DNA of 64,000 nt from DAOUKH01 sp965219875 (GTDB lineage Bacteria; Chloroflexota; Dehalococcoidia; SHYB01). The position numbers and the translations under genes were made by a program. Under the pieces are notes generated by a model. The model saw only the letters and a program-made list of their open reading frames with translations. It made no database searches and was not told the origin of the DNA. The stretch is taken from NCBI GenBank assembly GCA_965219875.1, contig CBDCOW010000005.1, positions 310,001-374,000 of the forward strand, read 5' to 3'. The stretch's first letter is position 1. Every line of letters begins with the position of its first letter. This document shows positions 15,748-24,592 of the stretch, piece after piece.

Positions 15748-17130
15748 GTGAGGCCGACGAAGTCCCGGCCGTCCGCCTCCGGAGGTGCGTCGTTCCTTCT
15801 GGCCGTCGGGGTCTCGCAGGCTATCGCCGGGATCAACACGACGGCCGTCGGCATCGCCCTCCCCTCGATCCGCGAAGAATTCGACATCCCATTGGCCACG
15901 GTGACGTGGCTGGTCACGGCTTACCTCGTGACCATGGCGGTGGGGCAGCTCGTCGGGGGACGCCTGGGCGATAGCTACGGTCACCGGCGGCTCTATCTCA
16001 TCGGACTCGGCCTCGGTGGGTCGGCGTCGGTGGCCGCGACCTTCGCCTGGGACTTCCCGTCACTGCTCACGCTCCGCGTGCTCCAGGGATTCGGCTTCTC
16101 CATGGTGAGCCCCAACGCGATGGCGATCCTGGGGAACGTCTACGGCGAGCGGGAGCGGGGGCGCGCCTTCGGCCTCGTCTGGTCGGCGGTGATCGGCGGG
16201 ACGGCCATGGGGCCGATCATCATGGGGCCGTTGGTTGGCATCTCCTGGCGCCTGGCCTTCGCGAGCAGCGCCGTCATAGCCGCGCCGGTCCTTCTGCTTG
16301 CCGCCGCCGTGACGCCGCGGCCGACCTCAACGCCCTCCCGCCAGCCCTTGGACGTCCCCGGCATCGTCCTGCTCACGAGCTCGGTGATGGCCTTCGCCCT
16401 CTTCGCCGGCTTCATCCCCGATGCACTGCCGACGGCCGTCGCCGGCGGCCTTGCCCTCGCCGCCCTCGCCGGCTTCGTGGCGTGGGAGCGGCACTACGCC
16501 TACGCCTTGGTGCGCCCCGCACTGGCACGGTTGCGGTCGGTCCGCGCCACCGCCCTGGCGGGACCGCAGTTTCAGATTCTCATCTACACCGTCACCCTCG
16601 CCACGCCCGTCTTCTTCATCAGCGTGCGCGGCGAGTCCGAGGCCGTGGCGGGCGCGATGCTCACCGCGCTCCTCGTTCCCTCGATTCCCGCGTCCATTCT
16701 CGGCGGGCGGCTTGCCGACAGCTTGGGCCGGCGCATCCCCGCCGTCGCCGGGGGCATCATCGCCGCCCTCGGCCCCATCGAGCTTCTCGTCGTCGGCCTG
16801 GACGGAGGATTCGCCGTGTACGGCGCGGGCCTCGCCCTCATCGGCTTTGGCTTCGGGCTCATGCAAGCCCCGCTGCAAAGCGCCGTCGTCGAGTCGGCGC
16901 CTCCTGGCCTCGCCGCGAGCGCGGGCGGCCTTTATCAGCTTTCGCGGCAGCTTGGGAGCGTGGTGGGGGCGGCGCTGTTCGCTGCCATCGTGGGCAGCAC
17001 GACCGCGGGCTCGGACGCCGCCGACTACCGGGCGCTATACACCGTGCTCGCGGGCGCGGGGGTCTTCGGTGTTCTCTTCGCGCTCGCCATCCATACGTGG
17101 CCGCCGCCGCACGCCTCTTCATCACCATAG
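15748..17130 (+). CDS. MFS transporter (DHA-type drug/organic compound exporter family)
   Basis: A 460-residue integral membrane protein with 12 or more hydrophobic segments. The loop motif GRLGDSYGHRRLYLIG between segments 2 and 3 is MFS motif A, and PNAMAILGNVYGERERGRAFG with GGTAMGPIIMGPLVG is the motif C region typical of DHA-type antiporters. The start is a GTG at 15748. The C-terminus is short and Pro/Ser-rich. It sits between an amidohydrolase and an enoyl-CoA hydratase on the same strand. Direction of transport is not certain; motif C hints at export by proton antiport. Confidence 0.85.
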   Translation: MRPTKSRPSASGGASFLLAVGVSQAIAGINTTAVGIALPSIREEFDIPLATVTWLVTAYLVTMAVGQLVGGRLGDSYGHRRLYLIGLGLGGSASVAATFAWDFPSLLTLRVLQGFGFSMVSPNAMAILGNVYGERERGRAFGLVWSAVIGGTAMGPIIMGPLVGISWRLAFASSAVIAAPVLLLAAAVTPRPTSTPSRQPLDVPGIVLLTSSVMAFALFAGFIPDALPTAVAGGLALAALAGFVAWERHYAYALVRPALARLRSVRATALAGPQFQILIYTVTLATPVFFISVRGESEAVAGAMLTALLVPSIPASILGGRLADSLGRRIPAVAGGIIAALGPIELLVVGLDGGFAVYGAGLALIGFGFGLMQAPLQSAVVESAPPGLAASAGGLYQLSRQLGSVVGAALFAAIVGSTTAGSDAADYRALYTVLAGAGVFGVLFALAIHTWPPPHASSSP

Positions 17131-17157
17131 GCGCGTCAACCCTCTCCCATCGTCCGC

Positions 17158-17163
17158 TACAAT
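17158..17163 (+). promoter_or_regulatory. -10 box (TACAAT) before enoyl-CoA hydratase
   Basis: TACAAT lies 60 bases before ATG 17223, in the gap after the MFS gene. Together with the GAAGGAGG ribosome site at about 17212 it gives the enoyl-CoA hydratase a start of its own. Confidence 0.4.
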
Positions 17164-17222
17164 CACTGCAATCGCACGCGAGGCGCAGGGCCCGGCCCCA
17201 AGCGCCCGGCGAAGGAGGACCG

Positions 17223-18041
17223 ATGGGTTACGAGACGCTGCTTTACGAGACCAACGACAAGGTCGCCACGATCACGCTGAACCGGCCCGACAAGCTGAAC
17301 GCGATCAGCTACACCATGGTCCGCGAGATCACGGCGGCCGCGTGGGAGGCCGAGAACGACCCTCACGTCTGGACCGTCGTGGTGACGGGCAAGGGGCGGG
17401 CCCTGTGCGCCGGCGCCGACGTCGGCCAGATGCCCTCCAACGCCGGGGGGACGAACTCCGAGGTCATCTGGGGCGAGTCGTACCTCAACTCGATGAAGCA
17501 GTGGGACGCGCCGCAGGAGGCGACGCTGCCCTATATGCAGATGACGAAGCCGATCCTGTGCGCCGTGAACGGCATCTGCGCCGGTGCGGGGCTCGACCTC
17601 ATCACCACCACCGACCTCGCCATCGCCTCGGAAGACGCTACGTTCTTCGATCCGCACGTCAGCATCGGGATCGTCTCGGGCCGAGAGATGGTGCGCCTGG
17701 CTCGCGTCCTTCCGCTCAACATCGCGATGCGCGTCGCCCTCATGGGCAAGCACGAGCGGATGACCGCTCAGCGCGCCTACGACCTCGGCCTCATCAGTGA
17801 AGTCGTCCCCGCCGACAAGCTCATGGACCGCATCTACGAGATCGCCGCAGTCATCAACAGCAACGCGCCGCTCGCCGTCCGCGGCACCCGCATGGCGATC
17901 CGCAAGGGCCTCTCCCTTTCCACGTACGAGGCTGAAGTCCTAGCCGAGAGCTACCGCCTCCGCGTCGCCATGTCCGACGACTCGAAGGAAGGCCCGCTCT
18001 CGTTCCTGGAACGGCGCGATCCCAACTGGGAGGCGAAGTAG
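17223..18041 (+). CDS. Enoyl-CoA hydratase/isomerase family protein
   Basis: A 272-residue crotonase-fold protein. TITLNRPDKLNAIS is the N-terminal signature, ALCAGADVGQMP and AVNGICAGAGLDLIT form the oxyanion hole, and the segment ATFFDPHVSIGIVSGREMVRL follows, where classical hydratases carry catalytic Glu residues. Here one of these is Asp or missing, so it could be a hydratase, isomerase or hydrolase of CoA esters. AAGGAGG precedes ATG 17223. It probably works on CoA esters made by the CoA-transferases in the window. The exact reaction is open. Confidence 0.85.
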   Translation: MGYETLLYETNDKVATITLNRPDKLNAISYTMVREITAAAWEAENDPHVWTVVVTGKGRALCAGADVGQMPSNAGGTNSEVIWGESYLNSMKQWDAPQEATLPYMQMTKPILCAVNGICAGAGLDLITTTDLAIASEDATFFDPHVSIGIVSGREMVRLARVLPLNIAMRVALMGKHERMTAQRAYDLGLISEVVPADKLMDRIYEIAAVINSNAPLAVRGTRMAIRKGLSLSTYEAEVLAESYRLRVAMSDDSKEGPLSFLERRDPNWEAK

Positions 18042-18057
18042 GGGTTCCTCGCTGATC

Positions 18058-18885
18058 TCAGTGGGCGAGCATGCGGCCGGCGCGCTCGATGGCGCGGGTG
18101 TCGTAGGGATGGGACACGAGCAGGATCACCCGCGCTGTGCCGGCGGCCTCCAGCGCGCGGCGGCGCGGGCTGTCGTTCTCGAGATATGAGGGGGCGAGGC
18201 CGGCAAAGGCGGTGAGGAGAAAGTCGTCCGGGCCGCGGCCCGAACGCTCGTACTCGGCGCGGGCGAGGGCGGCGAGCTCCGGGAACCTCGGATGCCCCGC
18301 GGGCGTGTTGAAGCCGTCGCCGAAGCGTCCCGCGATCCGGGCCATGCGCCCGCCGAACCCACCGACCACGATCGGCGGTGGGACCTCGGGGCGCGGGTAG
18401 CCGTGGGGCGAGCGCAGCGTGAAGTGCTCGCCCTCGAAGCCCGAAGCGCCGCCGGCCCACAGCCGCCGCAGCACCTGGGCCGCCTCGCCGGTACGGGCGG
18501 CGCGCTCCTTGTCGGGCGCGACCTCCATGCCCAGCATCCGCTGCTCAGGGGCGTAGGGCAGGCTGCTGCCTCCGCCCGCGCCGATGCCGAGAATCAGACG
18601 GTTCCCCGAAATCTCCTGGATGGTGGCGGCGATGTTGGCCACCACTCCGGGATGGCGGAGACCCGTGTTCAAGACCAGCGAGCCCAGGGCGATCCGGGGG
18701 ACGGCCTCGGCGAGCGCGGCCAGCGTGGTCAGACATTCGGGAACGCGCCCGGTGCCGCCGTCGGCGTCGCGCAGGTGGTCCCACGTCCACACGCCGTCGA
18801 AGCCCGCGGCCTCCGCCGCGAGCGCCGCCTCCCGCATCTCGGGGTAGGCCGCGCCGAATGGGACGAGCAGGATGTCCGTCTTCAC
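18058..18885 (-). CDS. LLM-class F420-dependent oxidoreductase
   Basis: A 275-residue luciferase-like monooxygenase-fold protein, starting at GTG 18885. EAAGFDGVWTWDHLRDAD, PRIALGSLVLNTGLRHPGVVANIAATIQEISGNRLILGIGAGGG and GGFGGRMARIAGRFGDGFN are the standard family strands; the last binds the phosphate of F420 or FMN. Such proteins reduce or oxidise small organic molecules with F420H2 or FMNH2. It is adjacent to an SDR gene in the same direction (13 bases apart), so the two are probably one operon. A relative lies at 35543. Confidence 0.85.
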   Translation of the reverse strand: MKTDILLVPFGAAYPEMREAALAAEAAGFDGVWTWDHLRDADGGTGRVPECLTTLAALAEAVPRIALGSLVLNTGLRHPGVVANIAATIQEISGNRLILGIGAGGGSSLPYAPEQRMLGMEVAPDKERAARTGEAAQVLRRLWAGGASGFEGEHFTLRSPHGYPRPEVPPPIVVGGFGGRMARIAGRFGDGFNTPAGHPRFPELAALARAEYERSGRGPDDFLLTAFAGLAPSYLENDSPRRRALEAAGTARVILLVSHPYDTRAIERAGRMLAH

Positions 18886-18898
18886 GACCGGCCCCGCC

Positions 18899-19735
18899 TC
18901 ACCGGTCCCGCATCATCGCTTGCAACGAGGGCAGCGATGGGGGGCGGCCCGACGTGACGCTCAGGCCGGCGTCGGCGATCACGTGCTGGCCGGTGTAGTA
19001 GCTCGCCAGCGGCGACGCGAGCGTCACCACCATCGCCGCCAGGTCCGCCGGCTCGCCGGTGCGGCCCAGCGGCATGGCCCGCGCCGACGCCGCCTTGCGC
19101 TCGGGGGCCATGTTGACCTTCGTGGTCTCAGTCTCGATGAAGGCCGGGGCGACGGCGTTAACCCGGATGCCGTAGGGGCCAAGCTCATAGGCCATCGTCT
19201 GCGTCAGGTGCACCACCGCCGCCTTGGCGGCGCCGTAGACGGGGAGGCCGGGCGAGGCGCGGTAGCCCTGGAACGAGGTGATGTTGACGATGGCGCCCTT
19301 GACGCCGCCCTCGATCATCGCCTTGGCGAAGGACTGGGAGCACCGCAGCACGCTCTTCACGTTCAAATCGAAGATCGCATCGAAGTACGCCCACTCTATT
19401 TCGAAGATGGACTTGGCGCCCTTGTGCTCGAGGTAGGCGGGAATCCCGCCGGCGTTGTTGACCGCGGCATCGATGGCGCCGAACGCCTCCAGCGCCACCG
19501 CGGTCACGCGGGCCACGTCGGCGTCCTCCCGCACGTCGGCCTCGACGGCCAGTGCTCCGACGCCCTGGGCGCGGGCCCGCTCGGCGACGGCCTCCGCCTT
19601 AGCCGCCTGGACGTCCACGATCACGACATTGGCCCCGGCGTGGGCGAACAGGTCGACGCATCCCGCTCCGATGCCCTGCGCGCCGCCGGTCACGACCGCG
19701 CACTTACCTTCTAGTCCGAAGATGGAGTCCGCCAT
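18899..19735 (-). CDS. Short-chain dehydrogenase/reductase (SDR)
   Basis: A 278-residue classical SDR. The cofactor motif is TGGAQGIGAG (residues about 16-25), followed by NNAGG, then Ser in VNITSFQG and the catalytic YGAAKAA (YxxxK). Asp in VIVDVQ at the end of strand 2 favours NAD(H). I start at ATG 19735 (MADSIFGLEGK), with GGGGGCG upstream; an in-frame start at 19783 would add a less conserved leader. It runs into the LLM oxidoreductase gene 13 bases downstream. It would oxidise or reduce an alcohol or ketone; the substrate is unknown. Confidence 0.9.
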   Translation of the reverse strand: MADSIFGLEGKCAVVTGGAQGIGAGCVDLFAHAGANVVIVDVQAAKAEAVAERARAQGVGALAVEADVREDADVARVTAVALEAFGAIDAAVNNAGGIPAYLEHKGAKSIFEIEWAYFDAIFDLNVKSVLRCSQSFAKAMIEGGVKGAIVNITSFQGYRASPGLPVYGAAKAAVVHLTQTMAYELGPYGIRVNAVAPAFIETETTKVNMAPERKAASARAMPLGRTGEPADLAAMVVTLASPLASYYTGQHVIADAGLSVTSGRPPSLPSLQAMMRDR

Positions 19736-19828
19736 ACTCGCCCCCAACAGGAGCGGACCTGTGACACGCCGAGGCCCGCCCAATTCGAGGCGAAGTGTAG
19801 CAGGACGCGCCGGTCGCGGCGAACGCGC

Positions 19829-20518
19829 CTAGGTTGCCGGGCCGCTGGTGACGCGCTCGTACCATGCGAGCACGCTTGTGGGATGGCGGTAGAACACCCG
19901 GCGCACGTTCAGGATGGGGGACGGGTCGGCCCAGCGCCAACGCTGCGCCAGGGCCTCGTGGGCGGGCGATGCGAGGTACCCCGCCATCCCCTCCATGCCG
20001 GCGAACTCCTGCTCGACGACGTGGGTCCAGCGTTCGGGGCCGGCGATCGGCATTGGCCCCGCTGGCGGGACGGCGCGGCTGAGGACCTGATTGCGAAGCT
20101 CCGGTATCTCGGCGAAGGCCGTCGCCATCCCCTCTACGTACTCCCGCTTCGTTTCGCCGGGGAGGTCGCCGCGCAACTCCACGAGCATGGTCACCTTCAC
20201 CACGTCCCGCAGCCCCGGCTCGGGGACTTGCACGTCGATTGGATCAGTATAGGCGATGTCCAGTGTCTCCACGGTGGGGCGGACCACGGCGTTCAACTCA
20301 TTGTCGTGGTAGGGATGCGTCCGCACCGAGAGGATATCCTCCGCGAGCAGCTCCCAGACGTAGTCGCGGCCCGCGGACTCGTTGAGGTTCGGCGCCATGG
20401 CGCATTCGTGCATGGCGGGAATATGCTCCGGTGCCTCGGAGATGACCCGCTCCAGCAGATCGCGCTGCTCTTGGGTCACCCCCGGCCTGAGCTTGAGGTT
20501 CATGGTGCGGCGGAGCAT
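19829..20518 (-). CDS. Dabb (stress-responsive alpha/beta-barrel) domain protein
   Basis: A 229-residue protein whose first 100 residues fit the Dabb fold: TMNLKLRPGVTQEQRDLLERVISEAPEHIPAM, then an Asn-rich loop (APNLNESAGRDYVWEL) and THPYHDNEL. The second half (from VKVTMLVELRGDLPG) looks like a diverged second copy ending AGYLASPAHEALAQRW, so it may be a pseudo-dimer in one chain. GGGAGG precedes ATG 20518; an internal ATG at 20503 is less well placed. Dabb proteins are small dimeric barrels, some of them polyketide cyclases, most of unknown role. It has no close operon partner. Confidence 0.8.
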   Translation of the reverse strand: MLRRTMNLKLRPGVTQEQRDLLERVISEAPEHIPAMHECAMAPNLNESAGRDYVWELLAEDILSVRTHPYHDNELNAVVRPTVETLDIAYTDPIDVQVPEPGLRDVVKVTMLVELRGDLPGETKREYVEGMATAFAEIPELRNQVLSRAVPPAGPMPIAGPERWTHVVEQEFAGMEGMAGYLASPAHEALAQRWRWADPSPILNVRRVFYRHPTSVLAWYERVTSGPAT

Positions 20519-20607
20519 GGCGGTCGCCTCCCTGCGCTCGCGTCTGGACGCGGCGCCGGGCCATGATATACCTGAGCCCCGTTTCCGGTGTCACACGCGC
20601 CCCCCTT

Positions 20608-20637
20608 TTGACTGCTTCGCTGGCCCTTTGTTACACT
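20608..20637 (+). promoter_or_regulatory. Promoter of tRNA-Val (TTGACT - 18 - TACACT)
   Basis: TTGACT at 20608-20613 and TACACT at 20632-20637, separated by 18 bases, make the best two-box promoter in the window. Transcription would start near 20644, about 20 bases before the tRNA. Confidence 0.65.
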
Positions 20638-20664
20638 GCGTTCGCCGTGCGCGGCCCCTATCCT

Positions 20665-20739
20665 GGGCAGTTAGCTACGTTGGTTAGAGCGTTGCGTTGA
20701 CAGCGCAGAGGTCACTGGTCCCGACTCCAGTACTGCCCG
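20665..20739 (+). tRNA. tRNA-Val (anticodon GAC) with unusual D and T loops
   Basis: Acceptor GGGCAGT pairs with ACTGCCC and the discriminator is G; no CCA is encoded. The anticodon stem TTGCG/CGCAG encloses TTGACAG, giving anticodon GAC (codons GTC and GTT). The T stem ACTGG/CCAGT encloses 8 bases (TCCCGACT) instead of 7, and position 14 of the D arm reads C where A is nearly universal (GCTACG in place of the usual GCTCAG). A good promoter lies upstream. It may be a working but odd tRNA, a degenerate copy or carry sequencing errors. Confidence 0.75.
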
Positions 20740-20871
20740 CGATGACCGCCCCACCACCAGCTTCGCCCCGGCTTGACTCGTGGAGGATGCTTATCAGCGG
20801 AACGTCGGCACTTCCCTGACGACCGCTGCGCGCCCCCCGCTCCCGTAGGGCCGACTCCTGGGAGGGAACAG

Positions 20872-21711
20872 GTGACGTACGAGGACCTCATCTACCAGAA
20901 AAGGGGCCGCGTCGCGGTCGTGACGCTCAATCGTCCCCACCGCCTCAACGCCCTGACGAAGCGGATGCGTGACGAGCTGGCGCACGTGCTGGGCGAGATC
21001 GAGGCCGACGACTCGCTCGGCGCCCTCGTCATTACCGGGGCGCCTCGGCTGGATGGCCGGCCGGCGTTCTGCTCGGGCGACGACCTCAAGGAAGTCGCGG
21101 AGCAGCCCGAGATCTCGGCTGCCGAGAAGGCAACGACTGCAGTCGCCGTTCTGACGGGACGAAGCTACGGTAACGACGAGGCCGACATCAGCCGACGGTT
21201 GGAAACGATGCCCAAACCGTCCATCGCGGCCATCGATGGCGTCTGCACCGCCGGCGGCATTCAGTTGGCGCTGTCGTGCGACATTCGGCTCGTGGCTGAG
21301 ACCGCACAGCTGAGCGATCTCGAGGTCACCAACCTCGGCGAGATGGGGACCGCCGGGGGTGGTGTACGCCTGGCCCGGACCGTTGGGCCCGCCTGGGCCA
21401 AGCGCCTCATCTTCAGCGGCGAGACGATAAACGGCTCCCTGGCCGTACGTATCGGCCTCGCGCAGGAGGTCTTCCCTTCCGACAGGCTGCTCGACGGCGC
21501 TCTAGCCCTCGCCGCCCGTATTGCTCGGCGGCGGCCCGAGGCCATCGCCACGGCCAAGGCTATTATCGACGCTTCGGTGGTCACTGACCTGGACCGCGCC
21601 CTACGTTACGGCTACCTGGGGTCTGCGCCCATCGCGAATCCCGAGGGCCCCAGAGCATTCGCGGACAAGCGACCTTCCCCTCACCTGCGGCCTGAAGACG
21701 ATCCGGATTGA
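20872..21711 (+). CDS. Enoyl-CoA hydratase/isomerase family protein
   Basis: A 279-residue crotonase-fold protein. I start it at GTG 20872, with GGGAGGGA 8 bases upstream; the open frame continues further up without a good site. VVTLNRPHRLNALT, AFCSGDDLKEV and IDGVCTAGGIQLALSCD carry the substrate strand and the oxyanion hole; DLEVTNLGEMGTAGG stands where catalytic residues lie. It is followed by an MFS gene 40 bases downstream, suggesting one unit. As with the other hydratase at 17223, whether it hydrates, isomerises or hydrolyses CoA esters is not resolved. Confidence 0.85.
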   Translation: MTYEDLIYQKRGRVAVVTLNRPHRLNALTKRMRDELAHVLGEIEADDSLGALVITGAPRLDGRPAFCSGDDLKEVAEQPEISAAEKATTAVAVLTGRSYGNDEADISRRLETMPKPSIAAIDGVCTAGGIQLALSCDIRLVAETAQLSDLEVTNLGEMGTAGGGVRLARTVGPAWAKRLIFSGETINGSLAVRIGLAQEVFPSDRLLDGALALAARIARRRPEAIATAKAIIDASVVTDLDRALRYGYLGSAPIANPEGPRAFADKRPSPHLRPEDDPD

Positions 21712-21751
21712 TCGCGGTGCTGGTCGCCGGATCCAGGCCAAAGGATATCTA

Positions 21752-23029
21752 ATGGCGGGGACGCCGCCGATCGGTCGGTTCGCTCGCCTGTCTCTCGGTA
21801 CGCTTCGGGCGTTCGAGGACCGAAACTATCGCCTCCTCTGGGCATCCACGCTCTTGGTGCTCACCTGTCGCTGGATGCAGGTGACTCTGCTCATCTGGCT
21901 CGTACTCACGATCACAGACTCGGCCTTTCAGGTATCGCTGATCGGGTTCTTCCACGTCATCCCCATGCTGGCCGTTGGGCCTCTCGGCGGGGCGCTGGGA
22001 GACCGTTTCGATCGTCGCAAGCTGATCACGGCGACGGCGGCGGCGGCCGCGCTGGCGGGCCTCGCCATGACACTAGTCCTAGCGGCCGGCGCCGAGGAGG
22101 CCTGGCATGCCTATCTGGTGGTGGTTGTCATCGGCGTGGGATGGGCCATCGAGCTGCCCACGCGGCGCTCCGCCATTCAGGACTTGTTCGTGGACGAATC
22201 GAGGGTCACCAACGCGGTGGCGATGGAGTCCGTGGCCCTGTTAGCGAGCAGGATAATCGGCCCGGCCGTTGCAGGAGGCATGATCGCCCTGACTGGCGTC
22301 TCCGGCGGTTATCCGTTCGTGATGGTGCTCTATGCGCTCACCCTCTCGATCTTCATCTTCCTCCGGCTGCCGGACACCGAGCGAAAGCCTTCGGCAACCT
22401 CGTCCATCTCGCCCCGGGGTCTCTGGGAGGGGCTCCGCTACGCCAGAAGGGAGCAGGCAATCCTGGCCGCGGTGGTGGTGACCGCCATCGTCAACCTGCA
22501 GCTCGTCCCGGTCACCCAAATGGTTCCAATCATCGCCCGCGAAGTGCTGGACGTCGGCGGTGGTTTGATGGGCATACTGCTGGCAGCGGACGCCACTGGA
22601 GCCCTGCTCGGCGCCTTCATGATCGCCGCCGCGCCCGCCATTCGCCACCAGGGCCGCGTCTATCTCATGGGGTCGATGATCGCCGTCCTAGGACTGCTTG
22701 TCTTCTCCTTCTCCACGACCTACCCGCTCTCTCTTCTCATCCTCCTCCTGGGAGGGGTAGGCACGGCGGGCTTCGTCACGATGCAGGGCACGATCGTCAT
22801 GCTGGTGGCGCGCCCCGAGATGCGGGGAAGGGCCCTCGGGGCTATGAGCATGGGCATCGGTACCGGCCCGCTGGGGGCCCTCATGAGCGGCGCCATCGCC
22901 GACGCAACGGACGCCGCCTTCGCCATGAGGCTCAACGCCGCGATTGGGCTCGGCCTCCTGGTCGTCGCCGGCCTGACGCTGAGATCGCTATGGGGGAGAA
23001 TACCAGCCGAGCGGTCGAGGTCGGGTTAG
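21752..23029 (+). CDS. MFS transporter (DHA3/enterobactin-exporter-like)
   Basis: A 425-residue membrane protein with about 12 hydrophobic segments. The start ATG 21752 gives MAGTPPIGRFARLS, then FEDRNYRLLWASTLLVLTCRWMQ, the usual opening of the DHA3 subfamily (YRLLW...). GGALGDRFDRRKLI is MFS motif A. It ends 2 bases from the convergent deaminase-type gene. Members of this subfamily export siderophores, macrolides or other small compounds. It lies just after an enoyl-CoA hydratase gene. Its substrate cannot be inferred. Confidence 0.85.
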   Translation: MAGTPPIGRFARLSLGTLRAFEDRNYRLLWASTLLVLTCRWMQVTLLIWLVLTITDSAFQVSLIGFFHVIPMLAVGPLGGALGDRFDRRKLITATAAAAALAGLAMTLVLAAGAEEAWHAYLVVVVIGVGWAIELPTRRSAIQDLFVDESRVTNAVAMESVALLASRIIGPAVAGGMIALTGVSGGYPFVMVLYALTLSIFIFLRLPDTERKPSATSSISPRGLWEGLRYARREQAILAAVVVTAIVNLQLVPVTQMVPIIAREVLDVGGGLMGILLAADATGALLGAFMIAAAPAIRHQGRVYLMGSMIAVLGLLVFSFSTTYPLSLLILLLGGVGTAGFVTMQGTIVMLVARPEMRGRALGAMSMGIGTGPLGALMSGAIADATDAAFAMRLNAAIGLGLLVVAGLTLRSLWGRIPAERSRSG

Positions 23030-23030
23030 C

Positions 23031-24566
23031 TCACACCCTGCTCTGATAGTGGTTATAGGGCGTGGTCTGCGGCAGAGGCCAATCGCGATAGAACTCCTCG
23101 ACGTGGGGGACGAGCCCCTCGATGATCTCCGCTCGCCGCCGCTCTTCCCGGCTCGGCTCCCGCCTGAGCTCGTCGAAGAACCGTTGGGAGATCTCGTCTT
23201 CGTCGAAGGAGAGGACGCGCCCGCCTTCCACGACCACGCGCCCGTCGATGATGACGGTGTCCACGTCGCGACCGCCGGCGAGGTACACAATCGCGTCGAC
23301 CGGGCCGGCGACGGCATCGAGGCCCGTACGTTGAAGGCGCTCGGCGCGAAGCAGGACCATGTCGGCGCCCCGGCCAGGCTCGAGCGAGCCGAGCGTGTCG
23401 CCGAAGCCGGTTGCGGTGGCCCCGTTGACCGTGGCCATGGTGAGCACCTCGTCAGCGGTGAGCGGCCGCGACGCGAGGCCGGGACCTCGGTGAAGCTGGG
23501 CGACGAGGCGCATGTCCTGGAAGAGATCGTCATCGTCGTTCAGGGCCATCGTGTCCGTGCCCAGGGCGACGGTGGCGCCGCGCTCCTGGAGCCGGGCCAC
23601 CGGGGCGATCCCGCTCTGGAGCTTGAGGTTGGAGCTGGCATTGTGGCAGACCTGCGCCCCGGTCTCGGCCAGGATGTCGATGTCGCGGTCCGTGAGCCAG
23701 ACGGAGTGGGCGAGCGAGACGTCGGGGCCCAAATAGCCGAGGTCTTGGAGGTGCGCCACGGCCGACTTCCCGTACGTCCGGCTCGCGTACTCTCGCTGAT
23801 AGAAGGTCTCCAGCAGATGCATGTGAATGACCAGCCCGTGGTCGGTGACGTACGACCGAACGTCCCGCAGCGTCTCGTCTGGGCACCACTGGATGTTGGA
23901 CGGGCTGAGGCCGACGCGCAGACGGTGCTTACTCGATTCGCCAAGGGATGAAAGAAGGCGGTCGTAGAAGGCGAAATAGGCGTCGGGCGGCAGTTCCCCG
24001 CCTTTGAGGAGCCCCTTCACGCCCTTCGCCAACTCTTTGGGGACGGTGCTGAGGAACTCATCGTCGTCCTGATAGACGATGAGGTTCTGCGTCCTCCACG
24101 AGAGTGAGTAGCAGGCCCGCATCCCAGCGTCGTCGAAGGCCCGTATCACCGCCTGGGCGTCGTCGGCTACCGTGGCGGCGGCACCTGGCACGTGGTTCGC
24201 CATCACTGTGGTGGTACCGGAGCGAAGGGCCTTGATTGCCGAGTAGGCCGCGTTCAGATATGGATCGATCCCCTTCATGCCCATGCGCCGCACGATCCAG
24301 GGCTCCAACACCCCGTCCTGTATGCCCAGGTGCAGCGACGACGCCCCGTTGGCGTGATGGTGGGCGTTCACGAGGCCGGGCAAGACGATATAGTCGGGTC
24401 CCCCCAAGACCCGCGCTCCCGGGTACCTCCCCTGGACTTCTCCGAACGGCCCCACACCGTCGATGATGCCGTTCTCGAACGTCACCGCGCCGTCGGGAAG
24501 GACGTCGCTCCCCCCGGCCTTGGGAGCGACGATGATATAGCGACCCCTCACAATGGTCCGAGCCAT
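23031..24566 (-). CDS. Amidohydrolase of the ATZ/TRZ/cytosine deaminase-like family
   Basis: A 511-residue amidohydrolase of subtype I (AtzA/TrzN/SsnA-like). The metal ligands are in PGLVNAHHHANG, VIHMHLLETFYQREYA, SLAHSVWLTD and LGTDTMALNDDDDLF. The N-terminal beta-sandwich strand GRYIIVAPKAG and the C-terminal VIIDGRVVVEGGRVL frame the barrel. Such enzymes remove amino or chloro groups from heterocycles or deaminate adenosine-like compounds. It is the last gene of the minus-strand cluster that begins with the TRAP transporter, 26 bases after the FmdB-like gene. The C-terminal extension (about 60 residues) is longer than usual. Confidence 0.88.
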   Translation of the reverse strand: MARTIVRGRYIIVAPKAGGSDVLPDGAVTFENGIIDGVGPFGEVQGRYPGARVLGGPDYIVLPGLVNAHHHANGASSLHLGIQDGVLEPWIVRRMGMKGIDPYLNAAYSAIKALRSGTTTVMANHVPGAAATVADDAQAVIRAFDDAGMRACYSLSWRTQNLIVYQDDDEFLSTVPKELAKGVKGLLKGGELPPDAYFAFYDRLLSSLGESSKHRLRVGLSPSNIQWCPDETLRDVRSYVTDHGLVIHMHLLETFYQREYASRTYGKSAVAHLQDLGYLGPDVSLAHSVWLTDRDIDILAETGAQVCHNASSNLKLQSGIAPVARLQERGATVALGTDTMALNDDDDLFQDMRLVAQLHRGPGLASRPLTADEVLTMATVNGATATGFGDTLGSLEPGRGADMVLLRAERLQRTGLDAVAGPVDAIVYLAGGRDVDTVIIDGRVVVEGGRVLSFDEDEISQRFFDELRREPSREERRRAEIIEGLVPHVEEFYRDWPLPQTTPYNHYQSRV

Positions 24567-24592
24567 AGGACCTCGTCGGTGGTGCTGCTGCC

